64,000 nucleotides of DNA from Acidovorax sp. KKS102 (GCF_000302535.1 NC_018708.1:1240001-1304000); one strand, 5' to 3'. Shown: positions 19,687 through 29,624, counted from the first letter of the stretch. A program made the numbers and translations. Notes: generated by a model from the letters alone, not told the origin.

Positions 19687-20175
19687 ATGAAACCTCTGCG
19701 ACACGTCCTTGCCCTCGCCGCTATCTCATTGGCACTCACAGGTTGCATGAATTCCTCGACCGCCCCAGAAAGCACTTTCACGCTGCTGGATGGCTCGTCG
19801 CTGACCACTTCCGACCTCAAAGGAAAGGTGGCGCTGATCAACTTCTGGGCGACCAGTTGCACCACATGTGTGGCGGAGATGCCGATGCTGTCGGCCAGCC
19901 ACGAAAAGTTCCGTGGCCGCGGCTACGAGACCATCGCGGTGGCCATGAGCTATGACCCCCCGGCCTACGTGGTCAACTTCGCCCAAACACGCAGGTTGCC
20001 ATTCGCTGTAGCCATCGACAACACCGGCGTGGTGGCCAAGGCGTGGGGCGATGTCAATGTCACGCCTACAACGTTCCTCCTCAACAAACGAGGGGTGGTA
20101 GTGAAACGCTTTGTGGGCAAGCCGGACTTCGCTGAGCTCAATCTGCTTATCGACCGATTGCTCTCTGAAAGCTAA
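19687..20175 (+). CDS. TlpA/ResA-like thioredoxin-fold lipoprotein
   Basis: A 162-residue protein with a lipoprotein signal (LAAISLALTGC, lipid Cys near residue 20) and a thioredoxin-like domain whose active site is ATSCTTCVAEMP. The rest (GYETIAVAMSYDPP, NVTPTTFLLNKRGVV with the cis-Pro) fits TlpA/ResA. It would be anchored to a membrane and reduce periplasmic disulfides. It follows lspA by 66 bp and is probably cleaved by LspA. With the DsbD-like protein (10478) and the DsbA fragment (20206) it forms a scattered thiol-redox set. Confidence 0.87.
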   Translation: MKPLRHVLALAAISLALTGCMNSSTAPESTFTLLDGSSLTTSDLKGKVALINFWATSCTTCVAEMPMLSASHEKFRGRGYETIAVAMSYDPPAYVVNFAQTRRLPFAVAIDNTGVVAKAWGDVNVTPTTFLLNKRGVVVKRFVGKPDFAELNLLIDRLLSES

Positions 20176-20205
20176 GCCAAGCCATTTTTTTCTTCATTCT
20201 TCATC

Positions 20206-20320
20206 ATGATCAAAACGCTTGTTTTCTGCAGCTTTGCACTTCCCTTGACCCTTGGCATGCGTTCCACCTCGCGCGCCCAGGAAGAGTTTGCCCCGGGCAG
20301 ACACTATGTGGAGGTTTCTA
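20206..20320 (+). pseudogene. 5' fragment of a secreted DsbA-like thiol oxidoreductase
   Basis: Begins with ATG and a signal peptide ([19 protein letters not shown]), then [12 protein letters not shown], the segment that opens the mature domain of DsbA-type proteins. After about 37 codons the sequence switches abruptly at 20321 to the 3' end of a copA gene in a different frame. The CxxC site is lost. DsbA assignment rests on one short stretch. Confidence 0.55.
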
Positions 20321-20437
20321 GCTGGGTTGCTGTATCCCTTCACCGGCTGGCTGCTGTCGCCGATGATCGCGGCCTTGGCGATGAGCCTGAGTTCGGCGTC
20401 CGTGATCGCCAACGCCCTGCGGCTTCGCAAGGGCTGA
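20321..20437 (+). pseudogene. 3'-terminal scrap of a copA-like ATPase gene
   Basis: Encodes [19 protein letters not shown].. [21 protein letters not shown], matching the last part of intact copA (6740-6859) with a few silent and end substitutions. The homology starts without any gene start, directly after the DsbA-like fragment. It sits just upstream of the cus operon, so a copA gene probably stood before cusCBA and was deleted. Confidence 0.9.
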
Positions 20438-20506
20438 GTTGGCTCGGCAGGCTCGGATTTGATCTAGGTTAAGTCTGTGGCCGCCGCTGGGGATACCATT
20501 CGCACC

Positions 20507-20962
20507 ATGATCTTCGCCAGAAGCACCGTATCGCGCCAAGGACGCTGGATAACCAGCTTCCTGGTCGCGGCGTTGCTTCTGATGCAGTTCGCGTTGGCCG
20601 CCTATGCCTGTCCCAAGCTGGACTCCGCAGCCCATGCGGCATCGATGCAAAAAGCGGGCATGGCCATGGGAGATGCCGTCGGCATGCCCTCCATGCCCGA
20701 TTGCCACGCGATGGCGGGCACCATGGATGAGCAGGATCCTCAGCTGTGCCGAGCCCATTGTGACGGCGACAGCTTGTCCTCCCCCTCGCTCCAAGGTCTC
20801 GATCTGCAGGCGATCGCGGCGCACGCTATCTGGGTCGCCTATGTGCTGCCTGTGATCCTGGACTCCGAGCGCCATATTGACCCTCGGGCTGTCTACGCGG
20901 AGCTGGACAGTCGAGCGGGCGCTCCCCCCATCTACTTAACCCATCAGGTCTTTCGGAATTGA
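20507..20962 (+). CDS. Small secreted Cys/Met/His-bearing protein before cusCBA
   Basis: A 151-residue product with a signal peptide (WITSFLVAALLLMQFALAAYA) and a mature part with ACPKL, clustered Met (GMAMGDAVGMPSMPDCHAM) and PQLCRAHC. Cys/Met/His clusters suggest copper handling. A hydrophobic stretch follows (AHAIWVAYVLPVIL). The ATG at 20507 is chosen over a GTG at 20477 because it is closer to the signal peptide. It is 75 bp upstream of cusC on the same strand. The family is known to me only as a hypothetical protein of copper operons. Confidence 0.6.
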   Translation: MIFARSTVSRQGRWITSFLVAALLLMQFALAAYACPKLDSAAHAASMQKAGMAMGDAVGMPSMPDCHAMAGTMDEQDPQLCRAHCDGDSLSSPSLQGLDLQAIAAHAIWVAYVLPVILDSERHIDPRAVYAELDSRAGAPPIYLTHQVFRN

Positions 20963-21037
20963 TCGTGCACGTCTTGCGCGCTGCCTTGCAGCGTTTGCGC
21001 AAGTCTGACTTCGTGCCCCTTCATTTCGAGGACCATC

Positions 21038-22363
21038 ATGCCCAACATCTCCTTCGGCGTTCCCTGCGAGCGCCTGTCTGCGCACCAGCGCATTCGTCCC
21101 ATCTCGCAGCGCATCCAGGTGCGCAACCTCCACCATCTGCGCCTGGGCGCTCTCGGGTTCCTGCTGGCCGGCACCGGCTTGGCTGGGAACCCGGCGCACG
21201 CCCTGGGCTTTGCCGAGGCATTGGACTTGGCGGAACAGCAAAGTCCCCGCATCGCGGCGCAGCGACTGCAGATTGACGCAGCCAGCAGCACCCAGAAGGC
21301 CGCAGGGACGTTGCCGGATCCCAAGCTGTCAGTCGGCATCGAGAACTTTCCCGTCAGCGGCATGGACCGGTTCAGCCTCACACGCGAGTCCATGACCATG
21401 CAGCGCCTTGCGCTGATGCAGGAGGTGCCCAACCGGGCCAAGCGCGATGCCCAGATCGCCAGTGCCCAGGCCAAAGTGGAACGCGAGCGCGCCGCCCTGG
21501 GCGTCCAGCGCCTGCAGATCCGGCAGGAGCTGAGCCAAGCGTGGATCATGGCCCAGGCCATTGAACAGCGCGACCAGGTGCTCGCCGGTCTACTGAGTGA
21601 GAACCAGCGCCTGCAGGACAGCCTGCCTGCCCGCATCGCGGGGGGGATGGCCCAGGCGGGAGACCTCCTGATGGCCAGGCAGGAAGCGCTTGCGCTGTCG
21701 GACCGCAGGGACGATCTGCAGCGGGATCGGTCCAAGGCCAGGGCGATGCTGCGGCGCTGGGTTGGCGCCCGGGCCGACGAATCACTGCAGGGAACTCCCG
21801 GGCCGCTGAGCCGGCCCCTGGAGCAGTTGCGCGCAGAGGTGCATCGCCATGCCGAACTGGCGCAGTACCCCGCCATGCAGGCCATGGCCTTGGCGGAAAC
21901 ACGCGAAGCCCAGGCAGAAACCAAGGGTGATTGGTCCTGGGAAGTCGCCTACAGCCGCCGCGACCGCCGCTGGGGCGACATGGTGTCCTTCCAGGTGACC
22001 TTTGACCTTCCCTGGCAACAGGAGCGACGCCAGGCACCCCAGATCAAGGCCAAGCAGCTGGAGCTGCAGCGCCTGGAAGCCGAGCAGGAAGACGTGACCC
22101 GCAGGCATCTGCAGGAGCTGGAGGACAGCGCCTCAGAACTGGCGGCACTGAACAGTCAGATCGAGCGGCTGCAATCGGCTGCCATGGGCTTGGCACAGGG
22201 GCGTGCCGAACTCGCGCTGGCCAATTACCAGTCTGCCAAAGGCGACTTGAGCGCCGTGCTGGCGGCAAGGGCCCAAGTGCGGGAGACGCACTGGCGGCTC
22301 ATTGATTTGCAGGCACAGCGGGACACCGTAATTGCCCGCCTGAACAGCCTGATCGCCGACTGA
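21038..22363 (+). CDS. cusC: CusC-type outer-membrane factor (TolC family)
   Basis: A 441-residue outer-membrane efflux channel subunit. Two long coiled-coil helical repeats (QSPRIAAQRLQIDAASS.. and AELAQYPAMQAMALAETR, roughly residues 60-200 and 270-430) are typical of TolC/CusC. AGGA precedes the ATG; the start is followed by about 40 residues before a hydrophobic signal segment (LGALGFLLAGTGLAG), so a shorter start may be used. There is no lipobox, unlike E. coli CusC. First gene of cusCBA; cusB follows after 12 bp. Confidence 0.85.
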   Translation: MPNISFGVPCERLSAHQRIRPISQRIQVRNLHHLRLGALGFLLAGTGLAGNPAHALGFAEALDLAEQQSPRIAAQRLQIDAASSTQKAAGTLPDPKLSVGIENFPVSGMDRFSLTRESMTMQRLALMQEVPNRAKRDAQIASAQAKVERERAALGVQRLQIRQELSQAWIMAQAIEQRDQVLAGLLSENQRLQDSLPARIAGGMAQAGDLLMARQEALALSDRRDDLQRDRSKARAMLRRWVGARADESLQGTPGPLSRPLEQLRAEVHRHAELAQYPAMQAMALAETREAQAETKGDWSWEVAYSRRDRRWGDMVSFQVTFDLPWQQERRQAPQIKAKQLELQRLEAEQEDVTRRHLQELEDSASELAALNSQIERLQSAAMGLAQGRAELALANYQSAKGDLSAVLAARAQVRETHWRLIDLQAQRDTVIARLNSLIAD

Positions 22364-22375
22364 AGGGAGAACCAC

Positions 22376-23893
22376 ATGACAAATTCTGTTTTCAAGAAGA
22401 CCGCTGTGGCCGTGGCACTGGTGGCTGCTGGCATCGCTCTCGGCTGGGGGGTCTCCCAATGGCGCACCGCAAGCAGCCACGCAGTAGGAGCCAGTCCCGC
22501 ATCGACAGAAGCAGCAAAAACCGACCGCAAGGTGCTGTACTGGTACGACCCGATGTCGCCGACGCAGAAGTTCGACAAGCCAGGCAAGTCCCCCTATATG
22601 GACATGGCCTTGGTTCCTAAATATGCGGATGAGGACACTCAGGAAAGCTCCGGCCTGAGCGTCTCTGCGCAGGCAGTGCAAGCCCTCGGCCTGCGCACAG
22701 CCACGGTGGAGCAGCGCGACATTGGGTCCGATGTGGATGTGCTGGGCACGGTCCAGCTGAATGACCGGGATGTGAGCATCGTTCAGGCGCGCTCAGCTGG
22801 GTTTGTGGAACGGGTCTACGCCCGCGCCCCGGGCGACGTGGTGGCTGCAGGAGCGCCATTGGCCGATCTGTTGCTGCCAGAGTGGGTTGCTGCGCAGCGC
22901 GAGTTTCTCGCGGTCCGGGCGCTCAAGGACGAGTCGCTGACGACGGCTTCGCGCCAGCGGTTGTCACTGCTGGGTATGCCGGCCTCGCTCGTGGCCCAGG
23001 TGGAGCGCACGGGCGAACCTCAGGGCCGCTACACGGTGACCTTTCCACAGGCGGGGATGGTGGCCGAATTGATGGTGCGCCAGGGCATGACGGTCTCTGC
23101 GGGGGCCAGCCTGGTGCGCGTGAACGGTCTGGCCAGCGTCTGGATCGAAGCGGCCGTTCCCGAGGCCCAAAGCGGTCCCCTGCAACTGGGGCAGGATGCC
23201 CAGGTCCGCCTGGCCGCGTTTCCAGGCGAAACCCTCAAAGCCCGGATTGTGAGCATCCTCCCAGAAGCCAATCGGGACACCCGCACGGTGCGTGTGCGGC
23301 TGGAGCTTCCCAACCCCGCCCAGCGCCTGAAGGCGGGCATGTCCGGACAAATCGCCTTGGCGGGACGCACACAGCCAGCGCTGCTGGTGCCCAGCGAAGC
23401 GGTGATCCGCACCGGCAAGCGGGCGTTGGTCTACGTGGTGGATGGCCCCGGGAAGTACCACCCCGTCCAGGTGCAACTCGGCGCGGAAATCGATGACCGC
23501 CTCGTCGTTCAAGGCGGGCTGACCGCAGGACAACAGGTGGTCGCCTCGGCACAGTTCCTGATCGACTCGGAAGCCAGCCTGCGAGGAATCTTGCCTGCAC
23601 AGTCTCAAGGCAGCAGCGCACAACCAATCAGTGAACAGGGTCCTTCGACCTCTGCTGCTCCGGCGTCCAAAAGCTTTACCGTGCGGGGAGTGGTCGATGA
23701 GGTCACACCGACTGAGCTGACTCTGACCCATGATGCCGTGCCTGAACTGAAGTGGCCTGGCATGACCATGCCCTTCAAGCTGGCGAGTCCTGAATTGGCC
23801 ACGACATTGAAACCCGAGCAGCAGGTCAGGTTCACCTTCCAGCAGCAAGGCAAGGACTTCGTGATCACTGCCGTGGAAAGGATCAAGCCATGA
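22376..23893 (+). CDS. cusB: CusB-type periplasmic adaptor fused to a CusF-like copper-binding domain
   Basis: A 505-residue membrane-fusion protein. Seen in order: N-terminal membrane anchor, a heavy-metal-binding domain ([19 protein letters not shown], near residue 57), adaptor hairpin and beta-barrel domains ([39 protein letters not shown]), and a C-terminal domain from about 432 with [11 protein letters not shown], the Trp-Met copper site of CusF. In E. coli CusF is a separate protein. The stop overlaps the cusA start by four bases (ATGA). It would pass Cu(I)/Ag(I) to CusA. Confidence 0.92.
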   Translation: MTNSVFKKTAVAVALVAAGIALGWGVSQWRTASSHAVGASPASTEAAKTDRKVLYWYDPMSPTQKFDKPGKSPYMDMALVPKYADEDTQESSGLSVSAQAVQALGLRTATVEQRDIGSDVDVLGTVQLNDRDVSIVQARSAGFVERVYARAPGDVVAAGAPLADLLLPEWVAAQREFLAVRALKDESLTTASRQRLSLLGMPASLVAQVERTGEPQGRYTVTFPQAGMVAELMVRQGMTVSAGASLVRVNGLASVWIEAAVPEAQSGPLQLGQDAQVRLAAFPGETLKARIVSILPEANRDTRTVRVRLELPNPAQRLKAGMSGQIALAGRTQPALLVPSEAVIRTGKRALVYVVDGPGKYHPVQVQLGAEIDDRLVVQGGLTAGQQVVASAQFLIDSEASLRGILPAQSQGSSAQPISEQGPSTSAAPASKSFTVRGVVDEVTPTELTLTHDAVPELKWPGMTMPFKLASPELATTLKPEQQVRFTFQQQGKDFVITAVERIKP

Positions 23894-26800
23894 TCGCGCG
23901 CCTGATCCGCTGGTCGGTGGCGAACCGACTCCTGGTTCTGCTGGCGACCGTGATGCTCACGGCCTGGGGCGTGTGGGGCGTGCGCAGTACCCCCGTGGAC
24001 GCTCTTCCCGATTTGTCGGATGTCCAGGTCATCATCCGGACCTCCTATCCAGGTCAAGCTCCGCAGATTGTGGAGAACCAGGTGACCTACCCACTGGCCA
24101 CCACCATGTTGTCCGTTCCGGGCGCCAAGACGGTGCGTGGCTTCTCGTTCTTTGGCGACTCCTTCGTCTACATCCTGTTCGAGGACGGCACGGACCTGTA
24201 CTGGGCGCGTTCCCGCGTGCTGGAATACATGAACCAGGTGCAGGGGCGGCTACCCGCCACGGCAAAGTCGTCGTTGGGCCCAGATGCCACCGGGGTGGGC
24301 TGGATCTTCCAGTACGCCCTGGTAGATCGCACCGGCAAAAACGACCTGGCCCAGCTTCGCGCCTTGCAGGACTGGTTCCTGAAGTTCGAACTCAAGAGCT
24401 TACCCAACGTGGCCGAGGTGGCATCGGTCGGGGGCATGGTCAAGCAGTACCAGGTCGTGCTCGACCCCATCAAGCTTGCGTCCCAAGGCCTCACTCAGGG
24501 GCAGGTGCGCGAGGCCATCATGAATGCCAACCAGGAAACGGGTGGATCGGTGCTGGAACTGTCCGGCGCCGAGTACATGGTGCGCGCCAGCGGCTATCTC
24601 AAGACGCTGGACGACTTCCGCGCCATCCCGTTGGTGTCGCGCGCAGGGGTGCCTGTGCGCCTGGGTGATGTCGCAACGCTCCAGATCGGGCCGGAAATGC
24701 GGCGCGGCATCGCTGAACTCGACGGCGAGGGGGAAGTGGCTGGAGGCGTGGTCGTGCTGCGATCTGGCAAGAACGCCCAGGAAACGATCCAGGCCGTCAA
24801 GGCCAAACTCAGCGAGCTGCAAAGCAGCCTGCCCCAGGGCGTGGAGATCGTGACCACCTACGACCGCAGCGCACTCATTGAGCGGGCGATCCAGAACCTC
24901 ACCACCAAACTCGTGGAAGAGTTCATCGTGGTGGCCGTGGTGTGCGTACTGTTCCTGTGGCATTTGCGCTCTGCGCTGGTCGCCATCATTTCTCTGCCTC
25001 TGGGGATCATGGCTGCGTTTCTGGTGATGCGCTACCAGGGCATCAACGCCAACATCATGTCCCTGGGCGGCATTGCCATTGCTGTGGGCGCCATGGTGGA
25101 CGCAGCCGTGGTGATGATCGAGAACGCCCACAAGAAGCTGGAGGCCTGGCAGCACAAGCATCCCGACCAGCAGTTGGTCGGTGAAGAGCGCTGGAAAGTG
25201 ATCACCGAAGCTGCCGAGGAAGTTGGGCCTGCGCTTTTCTTCTCGCTGCTCATCATCACGTTGTCCTTTGTGCCCGTTTTTACGCTGGAAGCACAGGAAG
25301 GCCGCTTGTTTGGACCGCTGGCGTTCACGAAGACCTACGCGATGGCCGCAGCTGCGGCACTCTCGGTCACGCTGATCCCGGTCCTCATGGGCTACTGGAT
25401 CCGGGGGCGTATCCCTGACGAGCAGAAAAACCCCATCACGCGTGCGCTGATCGTCGTGTACCGACCTTGCCTGGAGTGGGTCTTGCATCGTCCCAAATCC
25501 ACCTTGGCTATCGCCGTGCTGGCGCTGGCGACCACGATTTGGCCGCTCTCCCGGCTAGGCGGCGAGTTCTTACCCAGGCTGGACGAAGGCGATCTGCTGT
25601 ACATGCCTTCGGCGCTCCCGGGCCTTTCGGCACAGCGGGCCACCGAACTGCTGCAACTGAGCAACCGCATGATCAAGACGGTTCCCGAGGTTGAGCGCGT
25701 CTTTGGCAAGGCGGGCCGGGCCGAGACCGCCACCGATCCAGCGCCTCTGGAAATGTTCGAGACCACGGTGAAGCTCAAGCCCAGAGACCAATGGCGTCCA
25801 GGAATGACGCCCGAGGGTCTGATCGAGGAGCTGGACAAGGCCGTCAAGATTCCTGGCCTGTCCAACATCTGGATTCCACCCATCCGCAACCGGATTGACA
25901 TGCTGGCCACCGGCATCAAGAGTCCCATCGGGGTCAAGGTGACCGGCAACGACCTGAAGGTGATCGACGGGATCGCTGCCCAAGTCGAGCAGGTCGCCAA
26001 GGGCATTCCGGGAGTGACTTCGTCACTGGCCGAGCGCCTGACCGGGGGGCGCTATGTCGATGTCCGCATCGACCGCACAGCCGCAGGGCGCTACGGACTG
26101 AACGTGAGCGAAATCCAGGCCGTAGTCTCCGGGGCCATTGGCGGTGAAAACATCTCGGAAACGGTCGAGGGCTTGGCCCGCTTCCCGATCAACCTGCGCT
26201 ATCCGCGTGAGTGGAGAGACTCGCCCGAACGCTTGGCCCAATTGCCCATCTCCACCCCCATGGGGCAGCAGATCACGCTGGGTACGGTGGCCAGCATCGC
26301 CATCACCGATGGGCCACCCATGCTCAAGAGCGAGAACGCCCGCCCATCGGGCTGGGTGTATGTCGATGTGCGGGGTCGCGATCTGGCTTCCGTGGCCAAT
26401 GAGCTGCGCGATGCCGTGAGCCGACAGATCAAGCTGGAGCCCGGGGTCAGCATCACGTACTCAGGCCAGTTCGAGTACCTGGAGCGGGCCAATGCCCGCC
26501 TTAAGGTAGTCGTGCCCGCCACCTTGCTGATCATCTTCGTGTTGTTGTACTTGACCTTCTCACGCATGGGGGAGGCAGGACTGATCATGGCGACACTGCC
26601 GTTCGCGTTGACCGGGGGCATCTGGTTCCTGTACCTGATGAACTACAACTTGTCCATCGCAACGGGCGTTGGCTTCATTGCCCTGGCAGGGGTGGCAGCA
26701 GAGTTTGGGGTGGTCATGCTCATCTACCTCAAGCAGGCGCTGGCAGAGAGATGTCCAGACGGCGGGCAACCTACGCTGGAGGAGCTTCTGGACGCCATTC

Positions 26801-27039
26801 GGGAAGGTGCCGTGCTACGCGTCCGGCCCAAGGCGATGACCGTGGCTGTCATCCTTGCAGGCCTGGTGCCCATCGTGTGGAGCAGCGGGACAGGCTCGGA
26901 GGTCATGAGCCGCATCGCGGCCCCTATGCTGGGCGGTATGGTGACAGCGCCGCTGCTGTCCTTGTTTGTGATTCCTGCGGCCTATGTGCTGATGAGAAAG
27001 CCGAGAAAACGCAATCAGCCTGACACTGAGGCTTCGTGA
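23890..27039 (+). CDS. cusA: CusA-type RND copper/silver efflux pump
   Basis: A 1049-residue inner-membrane RND pump of the heavy-metal family. The N-terminal helix, the [13 protein letters not shown] segment and the proton-relay helix [17 protein letters not shown] (HME4, Cu/Ag class) are present, as are two large periplasmic loops, with methionines as in CusA (e.g. [12 protein letters not shown]). Starts within an ATGA overlap with cusB. The last 140 bp are also found as a frame-shifted scrap at 8933-9073. No CusS/CusR is intact nearby; the only kinase of that type is the remnant at 8216. Confidence 0.95.
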   Translation: MIARLIRWSVANRLLVLLATVMLTAWGVWGVRSTPVDALPDLSDVQVIIRTSYPGQAPQIVENQVTYPLATTMLSVPGAKTVRGFSFFGDSFVYILFEDGTDLYWARSRVLEYMNQVQGRLPATAKSSLGPDATGVGWIFQYALVDRTGKNDLAQLRALQDWFLKFELKSLPNVAEVASVGGMVKQYQVVLDPIKLASQGLTQGQVREAIMNANQETGGSVLELSGAEYMVRASGYLKTLDDFRAIPLVSRAGVPVRLGDVATLQIGPEMRRGIAELDGEGEVAGGVVVLRSGKNAQETIQAVKAKLSELQSSLPQGVEIVTTYDRSALIERAIQNLTTKLVEEFIVVAVVCVLFLWHLRSALVAIISLPLGIMAAFLVMRYQGINANIMSLGGIAIAVGAMVDAAVVMIENAHKKLEAWQHKHPDQQLVGEERWKVITEAAEEVGPALFFSLLIITLSFVPVFTLEAQEGRLFGPLAFTKTYAMAAAAALSVTLIPVLMGYWIRGRIPDEQKNPITRALIVVYRPCLEWVLHRPKSTLAIAVLALATTIWPLSRLGGEFLPRLDEGDLLYMPSALPGLSAQRATELLQLSNRMIKTVPEVERVFGKAGRAETATDPAPLEMFETTVKLKPRDQWRPGMTPEGLIEELDKAVKIPGLSNIWIPPIRNRIDMLATGIKSPIGVKVTGNDLKVIDGIAAQVEQVAKGIPGVTSSLAERLTGGRYVDVRIDRTAAGRYGLNVSEIQAVVSGAIGGENISETVEGLARFPINLRYPREWRDSPERLAQLPISTPMGQQITLGTVASIAITDGPPMLKSENARPSGWVYVDVRGRDLASVANELRDAVSRQIKLEPGVSITYSGQFEYLERANARLKVVVPATLLIIFVLLYLTFSRMGEAGLIMATLPFALTGGIWFLYLMNYNLSIATGVGFIALAGVAAEFGVVMLIYLKQALAERCPDGGQPTLEELLDAIREGAVLRVRPKAMTVAVILAGLVPIVWSSGTGSEVMSRIAAPMLGGMVTAPLLSLFVIPAAYVLMRKPRKRNQPDTEAS

Positions 27040-27436
27040 GGCCGGCTTAGGGCGGCCCCCTTGGGGGCGTCGAGTTTGCTGATAGACAGGCTGCGTGGCG
27101 ACGTCAGGCAATGCAGCTTCAATCGGACTGGCTCCATGGCATGGGTGCCGATCAAAGCGGCGCCACCAGGTCAGCGGCGCCCCCCTGTCGCTATCGCTCA
27201 AAACTGAAGACCCGATAAGAGCACCGTGGCCGCCATCAATGGCACCCAATGGAGCTATCGATCAAGTATGGATGCAAAGGAACCGAACACATCCCCACAT
27301 CTGAAGTACGTCTCGCTTGGGGGCGGAAGTAAGGGGCATAGGGGGCCTTGCGCCGGTCGATTCAGCGAGGCGATCTAGAGAATGTCAAGGAAATTCGGTG
27401 CAAGAAGAGTCCCTCGAGTTACGCGCGGGGGCCAAC
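27040..27436. other. Intergenic region between cusA and YkvA-type gene
   Basis: No gene recognised. A GCCCCCTTGGGGGC palindrome at 27055-27068 follows the cusA stop and could act in termination, though there is no U-run. This gap separates convergent cusCBA and the dmeRF block. Confidence 0.4.
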
Positions 27437-27829
27437 CTATAGATACAGCTTGAGCCACAAGCATGCCGCTGTAGCTACGCTCAACCACACCATCACGACG
27501 AGCACCATCCCAAACTGACTTCTGGGTTTGGCACCCTTAGCTCGTATCCAAGCATCCGCCTGGACGCGGCATTCCGCAAGGACATCCGGTGGCAGTAGCT
27601 TCACGGTCAGCCAGATCAATGCTGGCAACAAAAGTATGTCGTCAACGTAACCCAATACGGGGATGAAATCCGGGATCAGGTCGATGGGACTCAGTGCGTA
27701 AGCAACTACAAAGACTCCCAGAATCTTCGCATGCCAGGGTGTGCGGGGATGCTTGCCCGCAAACCAAAGCGTCACGCCGTCGCGCTTGACCCGCTTGGCC
27801 CAGGTCTTCAATAGGATCCCGATACTCAT
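27437..27829 (-). CDS. YkvA/DUF1232-family membrane protein
   Basis: A 130-residue protein with the DUF1232 signature (AYALSPIDLIPDFIPVLGYVDD) and two or three hydrophobic helices. Function unknown; the family is often next to metal or stress genes. Start ATG at 27829 overlaps the stop of dmeF by four bases (ATGA), so it is translationally coupled to the exporter. Confidence 0.83.
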   Translation of the reverse strand: MSIGILLKTWAKRVKRDGVTLWFAGKHPRTPWHAKILGVFVVAYALSPIDLIPDFIPVLGYVDDILLLPALIWLTVKLLPPDVLAECRVQADAWIRAKGAKPRSQFGMVLVVMVWLSVATAACLWLKLYL

Positions 27830-28812
27830 GTGACCTGCCGCTGAATCTCTACCGTGACATGCGAAAGCTCGTGAATTTGCGCCATCAGCGCTTTGTAGTG
27901 CGAAGGCTCTTTCGGCTCCGGTGCTGTCAGCGAGACAATGGCCGCGAAGTGACCCGGCCCGACCTGCCACACGTGCAGATCGGTAACCTTGCTTCCTGTT
28001 GGCGCCATCGCCTCCCGGATCTCCAGCTGCACTTCCTCTCCTTCGGCTGAGGCATCCAGCAAAACACTACCAGAGTCGCGGATCAGACCCCAGGACCAGC
28101 GGGCTATCACCAGCGCGCCTACCACGCCCATGAGAGGGTCAGCCCACAGCCACCCGTAACTGCTGCCGACCAGCAGCGCGACGATGGCCAGCACCGAGGT
28201 AAGCGCATCCGCCAAGACGTGGATGTACGCAGCGCGCAGATTGTTGTCGCGGCTCATGCCCGGCGCATGGTGGTCATCGTGGCCGCAGTTGTCGCCGCGC
28301 TCAGAGTCATGTTGATGATGGCCGTGGTGGTGACCGTGGTGCGCGTGATCGTCTTTCAGCAGCCAGGCGCAGACTACGTTGATGACCAAACCCACGGCGG
28401 CCACGACGATCGCTTGGTTGAAATCGATAGGGATCGGCTGGGTCAGCCGGACCACGCTTTCGTAAGCGATAAGCAGGGCAATCAACGCCAGGATGACTGC
28501 GCTCGCAAAGCCAGCCAGGTCGCCGAGTTTGCCCGTGCCGAACGTAAAGCGCCGATTGCGCACGTGCTTGCGTGCGAAGCGATAAGCCAATGCGGTGATC
28601 AGCATAGCGCCTGCATGGGTGGACATGTGCCAGCCGTCGGCCACCAGCGCCATTGAGCCGTAGAGCGTGCCCGCAATGATCTCAACCAGCATCATGCTGG
28701 CCGTGAGGGCAATGACCAGCCACACTTTGCGCTCGTTGCGCTCGTGGTCGGAGCCCAGAAAGAAATGGTCGTGTGCTGACTCGGCGACTGCAGTGGGTGT
28801 TGCAAAGCTCAT
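27826..28812 (-). CDS. dmeF: DmeF-type cation diffusion facilitator (Co/Ni)
   Basis: A 328-residue inner-membrane antiporter exporting divalent cations. Six helices are expected; HxxxD-type sites (ADGWHMSTHAG; HVLADALTS) are visible, with a long cytoplasmic His/Asp-rich loop in the middle (HAHHGHHHGHHQHDSERGDN) that is typical of DmeF, and a C-terminal domain (DLHVWQVGPGH). The gene follows a DmeR/RcnR-type repressor, which supports Co(II)/Ni(II) as inducers. Operon: dmeR-dmeF-ykvA. Confidence 0.92.
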   Translation of the reverse strand: MSFATPTAVAESAHDHFFLGSDHERNERKVWLVIALTASMMLVEIIAGTLYGSMALVADGWHMSTHAGAMLITALAYRFARKHVRNRRFTFGTGKLGDLAGFASAVILALIALLIAYESVVRLTQPIPIDFNQAIVVAAVGLVINVVCAWLLKDDHAHHGHHHGHHQHDSERGDNCGHDDHHAPGMSRDNNLRAAYIHVLADALTSVLAIVALLVGSSYGWLWADPLMGVVGALVIARWSWGLIRDSGSVLLDASAEGEEVQLEIREAMAPTGSKVTDLHVWQVGPGHFAAIVSLTAPEPKEPSHYKALMAQIHELSHVTVEIQRQVT

Positions 28813-28852
28813 TTGTATTTTCCAATGTGGAGGTGACTTAGGTGCAACAGGT

Positions 28853-29125
28853 TCATTTCATGTAAGCCCGGATGACCTCAATCATTTGCTCACCGCCCCG
28901 GTGGCGCTCCGTGTCGTCCGACGGCGCCAGCACGTGCTCACGCAGGTGGTCTTCCATCACCTCGGCGGTCAAGCCGCTGACTGCACCCCGCACGGACGCG
29001 ATCTGACGCAGCACTTCGACACAGGGTGCATCTGAATCTAGGGCGCGCTCGATTCCTTCGATCTGACCCTTGATACGGCGGACACGCGCGATCAATTTGG
29101 ATTTTTCACGAGAGGTATGGGACAT
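28853..29125 (-). CDS. dmeR: DmeR/RcnR-type Co/Ni-responsive repressor (CsoR family)
   Basis: A 90-residue all-helical repressor. The ATG at 29125 (MSHTSREK) matches the RcnR N-terminus with the His3 ligand; the longer frame from 29137 would bury it. The other Co/Ni ligands are placed as in RcnR: the Cys in DAPCVEVL (near 35), and His in VMEDHLREHV (near 60 and 64). It would repress dmeRF until Co(II) or Ni(II) binds. The operator candidate is 17 bp upstream at 29143. Confidence 0.93.
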   Translation of the reverse strand: MSHTSREKSKLIARVRRIKGQIEGIERALDSDAPCVEVLRQIASVRGAVSGLTAEVMEDHLREHVLAPSDDTERHRGGEQMIEVIRAYMK

Positions 29126-29142
29126 ATTGGGGAGCAATAAAA

Positions 29143-29159
29143 ATAGTCTAGGGGACTAT
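29143..29159. promoter_or_regulatory. DmeR/RcnR-type operator candidate
   Basis: A perfect inverted repeat ATAGTC (29143-29148) and GACTAT (29154-29159) flanks TAGGG; the centre is G-rich (TAGGGG), like RcnR/DmeR sites with short G-tracts between AT-rich arms. It is 17 bp upstream of the dmeR ATG. Binding is inference. Confidence 0.68.
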
Positions 29160-29273
29160 ATTACCAAGGTGAGTGCAAAGTTGCTGCGGGGGCATACGGT
29201 GATGATTTTGAGGTCGAGACAAGTTTGGGCTTTGATTGCCAATCGGAACCAAAGGCTATGGCAGCTCGCGCAA

Positions 29274-29624
29274 CTAAGGCTCCGTGCGCATTTCCACTGG
29301 GCTCTCGCAGCTGTATACGTTCACATAGACTGCCGAGCCCACTTGGATGGCGGTTGGACTGGGTACAGCCGCAACGCGCCAGCGAACTCTGCTCATCTCC
29401 TTCCACCGGACGACAGCCAGCGACTCGATGGATGGGCGTTTTGGTGTCCAAAGACATTGCCCTTCGTACCTGCTTCGAAGCACCTCGTTAGAACCTACCT
29501 GTACGACGACACCCATTCGCCAGCCCTCGTTCCAGGCGAGGCGGTTTTCATACACGGGGGTTGCGCACCCGGCTAAAGCCGCTGCAGCCAATAGAGTCGC
29601 GAGCCAACTTGATCTATAAATCAT
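29274..29624 (-). CDS. Putative lipoprotein of unknown function
   Basis: A 116-residue product with an N-terminal hydrophobic signal and lipobox (LAAAALAGC, Cys near residue 20), and a mature domain with no recognised motif (GWRMGVVVQVGSNEVLRS). The gene follows czcA in the same direction after 96 bp. Real coding is likely from the lipobox and codon use, but the role is unknown. Confidence 0.55.
   Translation of the reverse strand: MIYRSSWLATLLAAAALAGCATPVYENRLAWNEGWRMGVVVQVGSNEVLRSRYEGQCLWTPKRPSIESLAVVRWKEMSRVRWRVAAVPSPTAIQVGSAVYVNVYSCESPVEMRTEP

Noticed and set aside
27301..27360. Tn3-family terminal inverted repeat at a G-rich stretch after cusA
   Set aside because: The sequence does not match the GGGG..GTAAG Tn3/Tn21 end and no resolvase or tnpA is nearby.
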